A stretch of 14,354 bases of DNA from JACQXM01 sp964569425. Its GTDB lineage: Bacteria > Planctomycetota > Phycisphaerae > UBA1845. The notes under the pieces are model-generated. The model worked only from the letters and a program-made list of their open reading frames with translations. It was not told where the DNA came from and did no database searches. Shown here piece by piece: positions 11,672-14,354 of this stretch. A program made the position numbers and the translations under genes. Positions within the stretch are counted from its first letter, which is position 1, and every line of letters starts with the position of its first letter. Location: positions 1 to 14,354 of the forward strand of contig CAZMVD010000109.1 in assembly GCA_964569425.1 (NCBI GenBank), read 5' to 3'.

Positions 11672-13495
11672 TCACGTGCCCGATTGCTTGCGCACGATCA
11701 TGTCGAAGTTGCGCACCAGCCCGGTGTACACCGTCCACACGATAAACGCGTAGAGTGCCGTGGAAATGACACTGCCGATCAGTGCGGCGGTGCGCGCCGC
11801 CGCCGCCCCCTGGGCAAACTTCGCCGCCGTGTGATCGAAAAGCTGCAACGGATCCACCAGGTACATGATCGCCGTAAACGGCGTGAATGGCGCCAGAAAA
11901 GCCCCGAAATCCGCCCCCCCGGCGCTGGCCACAATGGCGAACCCCAGCATCGACGCCACCCCGAACAGCAGCACGATCGCCCCCACGCTGTACATCACCG
12001 CCGAAACGTTCTTGCGGCTCACCAGCGATATGCGCAAGCCCACCACGCACGCGCACGCCGTGTAGATGATCAGCAGCACCCCCAGCACCACCCCCGTCTC
12101 GATCCACACCGCCGGCGGTGCATCGCTCCGCCGCAAACCGTAAACACCGAAAACGATCAAAAAGGCCACCGGCCCCAGCAGCAGCGGAAGCGAAAAACTC
12201 ACCAGCCCCCGCAGCTTCCCCCAGAGAATGTACTTACTGGTCAACGGCGTGGTCAGCAGCAGGTCCATCGTCTTGGACTCACGCTCTTTGGTCATCGAGG
12301 TGGCCGCCGTGTTGGTGGCAATGAGCACCGCGATGGCAAACTGCACGATGATGATCCACGCCAGCCAGCGCCGCGCGTCGTCCGCCGACATTCCCCCGTT
12401 GACGTGGATCACAAACAGGAACAGCAGGCCCACCAGCCCCGCGCCGATCAGCGTCCAGCGGAGCACCGCCGAGCCGCCCGCGCGCGTCTTGGCCTCGCGC
12501 CACGCGACCGGGTTGTGCCACACGTTCCGCGGCTGGCGGCGCCGCTCGCCCGGCGAAGAACGCCCCACCAGGGCGCGCACGTGGCGAAACAGGGTCGGCT
12601 CGCCCGTCTTGGCCCCGCGACGAACAAAGAAAATGCTCGCCGCCGTCAGCAGCAGCGCCAGCAGCGATGTCCACACCACATAGGCCGCCGATGGGTACGC
12701 CAGCGCGTAGCGAACCAGGCTCCCGCGCTCCGCAAGCTGCCCAAACGTGGGCGGCTGCACCCGGTTGAGCGCCACATCCAGCGCCAGAAACGGGTGCAAC
12801 GGCGTCAGCCAGCTCATCTTCTGCCCGGAGAGGTTCGCCGGCGCCGCCGCCACCCACGTGGCGCTCCACTGACCCAGCAGATACAGACTCAGCAGGTACA
12901 GCGCAATCAGGAGGTAGAAGGAAAAAATGGTGCTGCGCGTGCCCACCCTCGTCATCGCCACGAAAATGGCCAGCGCCCCGGTCAACCACGCCGTGGCCGC
13001 GCACAGTGCGAAAGACTCGAACACCTGCACCGTCGTCACCCCGCCGTACACCATGGTCATGAGGAAAATGGGCAGTCCGGCAATGAGCAGCATGATGACG
13101 AAATAAAGGCGGCTCATGAGCGAACCGAAGACGATCTGGGCGCTGGTGAGCGGGGTGGAGAGGAGAATGTTGAACGTCTGCGCGTCGCGCTCCTGCGTGA
13201 TCGCCCCGGCGGTAAACACCGGCGACAGAAAACACATCAACGCCAGCTGTGTGGTAGCGGCAAAGGCGAACGTCTGCGACGCCCCCTTGGCCAGCTCGGC
13301 CAGCGAGGCGCTCTGCCCGCTCATCGAGACGAACAGCGAAATGAGCACCACGCCGAGTAGTGCGGCAAGGTAGGCAACCCGCAGCCACAGGTGCCGCGGC
13401 CGGCGCGAAGCGCCGTAGACCACGCGAACCAGGATGGGGTTGGCGGGCAACAGGTGCCAGATCGAAAACCAGAGCCCACGCAGCGCTTTCGTCAT
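11672..13495 (-). CDS. ABC-2 type transporter permease, fused tandem duplicate (12 TM)
   Basis: This is a 607-residue inner-membrane permease with about twelve hydrophobic segments in two sets of six (36-56, 82-99, 129-152, 159-181, 189-210, 269-291; and 345-365, 376-397, 430-453, 466-487, 498-523, 570-593). The halves share landmarks in the same order: NPILVR (19) and NPVAWR (328); ERDAQTFNILLSTPLTS (102-118) and ERESKTMDLLLTTPLTS (404-420); LTPLHPFLAL (230) and LAPFTPFTAI (534). One chain therefore probably supplies both permease halves for the ATPase dimer. ATG at 13495 starts four bases after the stop of the ATPase gene, so they form an operon. The cargo cannot be read from the sequence; related ABC-2 systems export drugs, lipids or polysaccharides or serve gliding/envelope functions. 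Confidence 0.88.
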   Translation of the reverse strand: MTKALRGLWFSIWHLLPANPILVRVVYGASRRPRHLWLRVAYLAALLGVVLISLFVSMSGQSASLAELAKGASQTFAFAATTQLALMCFLSPVFTAGAITQERDAQTFNILLSTPLTSAQIVFGSLMSRLYFVIMLLIAGLPIFLMTMVYGGVTTVQVFESFALCAATAWLTGALAIFVAMTRVGTRSTIFSFYLLIALYLLSLYLLGQWSATWVAAAPANLSGQKMSWLTPLHPFLALDVALNRVQPPTFGQLAERGSLVRYALAYPSAAYVVWTSLLALLLTAASIFFVRRGAKTGEPTLFRHVRALVGRSSPGERRRQPRNVWHNPVAWREAKTRAGGSAVLRWTLIGAGLVGLLFLFVIHVNGGMSADDARRWLAWIIIVQFAIAVLIATNTAATSMTKERESKTMDLLLTTPLTSKYILWGKLRGLVSFSLPLLLGPVAFLIVFGVYGLRRSDAPPAVWIETGVVLGVLLIIYTACACVVGLRISLVSRKNVSAVMYSVGAIVLLFGVASMLGFAIVASAGGADFGAFLAPFTPFTAIMYLVDPLQLFDHTAAKFAQGAAAARTAALIGSVISTALYAFIVWTVYTGLVRNFDMIVRKQSGT

Positions 13496-13499
13496 CAGA

Positions 13500-14354
13500 T
13501 CACTGCACAATCCCCTTGGTCAGGCGCATGAACGCCGTCTCCAGGTTGACCTCCTCCTCCTTGATCTCCCGAATCTTGAAGTTGTTGTCCAGCAGTAACT
13601 TGGTCAGCATCGTGAAGTCGTGCGTCTGCTTCTCCAGTTCGACCACCAACTGCCCGTCGAGTTGTTCCACCGCTTTGATGCCCCGCGTCCGCTCCAGCAG
13701 CAGCGCCGCCAGATCCTGCTGCTCGGTCACCCGCACCACCACCTTGGTGCCCGTCTTCACGCGGCGGATGATCTCCTGAATCGACCCGTGGAACAGCAGC
13801 TTGCCCTGTTCGATGATGCCCACCGTCGTGCACAGCTCGGCCAGTTCGTGCAGAATGTGCGAGCTGATGATGATCGTCTTGCCCATCCGCCGCAGTTCTT
13901 TGAGCAGCTCGCGGATTTCAATCCGCGCGCGCGGGTCCAGCCCGCTGGCCGGCTCGTCCAGCAGCAGCACCCGCGGATCGTGCAGCAGCACCCGGGCAAT
14001 GCTCAACCGCTGCTGCATCCCGCGCGACAGCGAATCCACCAGCGCATCGCGCTTGTACACCAGGTCGGTCAGCTCCAGCACGTCGTTGACCACCCGGGTG
14101 CGCTGCTTGCCCGTGATGTTGTAGGCGCTGGCGAAGAATTCCAGGTATTCCTGCACGACCATGTCTTCGTAGGCGCCGAAGAAATCGGGCACGTACCCGA
14201 TCAGCGGGCGGATGCGCCGCGACTCGTAACCGATCACGTGCCCGCAGATCCGCGCCTCCCCCCAGGTCGGTTGCAGCAGCGTGCCCAGGATCTTGATCGT
14301 CGTGGTCTTGCCCGCCCCGTTGGGGCCGATGTACCCGAAGCACTCCCCCTCCTC
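13500..14354 (-). CDS. ABC transporter ATP-binding protein, N-terminus cut off by window edge
   Basis: The visible 284 residues run from just before Walker A to the natural C-terminus; perhaps 30-40 N-terminal residues lie beyond base 14354. Walker A is GPNGAGKTT (10-18), the ABC signature LSRGMQQR (109-116), Walker B LLLDEP (D133, E134) and the switch histidine H166 in ISSH. The Q-loop position reads GYVPDFFGAYEDM, with Asp where glutamine is classical; acidic variants are common in ABC-2/DrrA-like ATPases. A C-terminal extension (about 170-284) carries a regulatory-type domain seen in this subfamily. It energises the duplicated permease encoded four bases downstream. All catalytic motifs are intact, so the pump should be active. 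Confidence 0.93.
   Translation of the reverse strand, partial: EEGECFGYIGPNGAGKTTTIKILGTLLQPTWGEARICGHVIGYESRRIRPLIGYVPDFFGAYEDMVVQEYLEFFASAYNITGKQRTRVVNDVLELTDLVYKRDALVDSLSRGMQQRLSIARVLLHDPRVLLLDEPASGLDPRARIEIRELLKELRRMGKTIIISSHILHELAELCTTVGIIEQGKLLFHGSIQEIIRRVKTGTKVVVRVTEQQDLAALLLERTRGIKAVEQLDGQLVVELEKQTHDFTMLTKLLLDNNFKIREIKEEEVNLETAFMRLTKGIVQ

Noticed and set aside
11559..12107. Upstream extension of the DUF6883 frame into the permease gene
   Set aside because: That part is out of frame with the permease and gives a Gly/Arg/His-rich translation. The family pattern starts only at the ATG at 11558.
11684..13360. 558-codon plus-strand frame over the ABC permease
   Set aside because: Its translation is extremely rich in His, Arg and Gln, the usual mirror of a Leu/Ala/Val-rich membrane protein.

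Overview
The window reads as chromosomal DNA from a high-GC, free-living Gram-negative-type bacterium. The best guess is a member of the Planctomycetota, probably Phycisphaerae-like. That rests on the gene styles taken together: a TadG-type pilus protein with a von Willebrand A domain, a lipoprotein SppA, a tandem-duplicated ABC-2 permease, a DUF6883/DUF4926 pair and a GC-rich TTCA-loop palindrome. No marker gene fixes the phylum, so this is inference. I see no rRNA, tRNA, CRISPR array, transposase or phage gene.

Left part (1-3546): two glycogen-breakdown genes diverge from a 425-bp intergenic region. A glycogen debranching enzyme (glgX) runs leftward and is cut by the window edge. A short-form alpha-glucan phosphorylase (glgP) runs rightward. 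The shared intergenic region carries a perfect 10-bp inverted repeat whose half-site can pair in two alternative ways. glgP converges on gltX (glutamyl-tRNA synthetase) with a 25-bp gap.

Middle part (3572-10315, all on the minus strand): in order of transcription come sppA (lipoprotein signal peptide peptidase), a SerA-type phosphoglycerate dehydrogenase 13 bp downstream, a TadG-like protein with a von Willebrand A domain, a stand-alone PilZ-domain protein, and gltX. sppA-serA is a clear two-gene operon. The tadG and PilZ genes are close together (95 bp). gltX is separated from PilZ by 378 bp holding a REP-like nested palindrome.

Right part (10569-14354): a small zincin-like metalloprotease gene runs rightward, divergent from sppA. 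Facing it on the minus strand is a series transcribed leftward: an ABC transporter ATPase (5' end cut by the window edge), a 12-TM permease that is an internal tandem duplication, then a DUF6883 gene whose stop codon overlaps the start of a DUF4926 gene.

The main candidates for something less described are the overlapping DUF6883-DUF4926 pair (possible toxin-antitoxin-like module), the roughly 250-residue insertion inside the von Willebrand domain of the TadG-like protein, the duplicated permease, and the palindromic element upstream of gltX. Most of the remaining genes are ordinary housekeeping functions. All family assignments come from reading motifs, without database searches.
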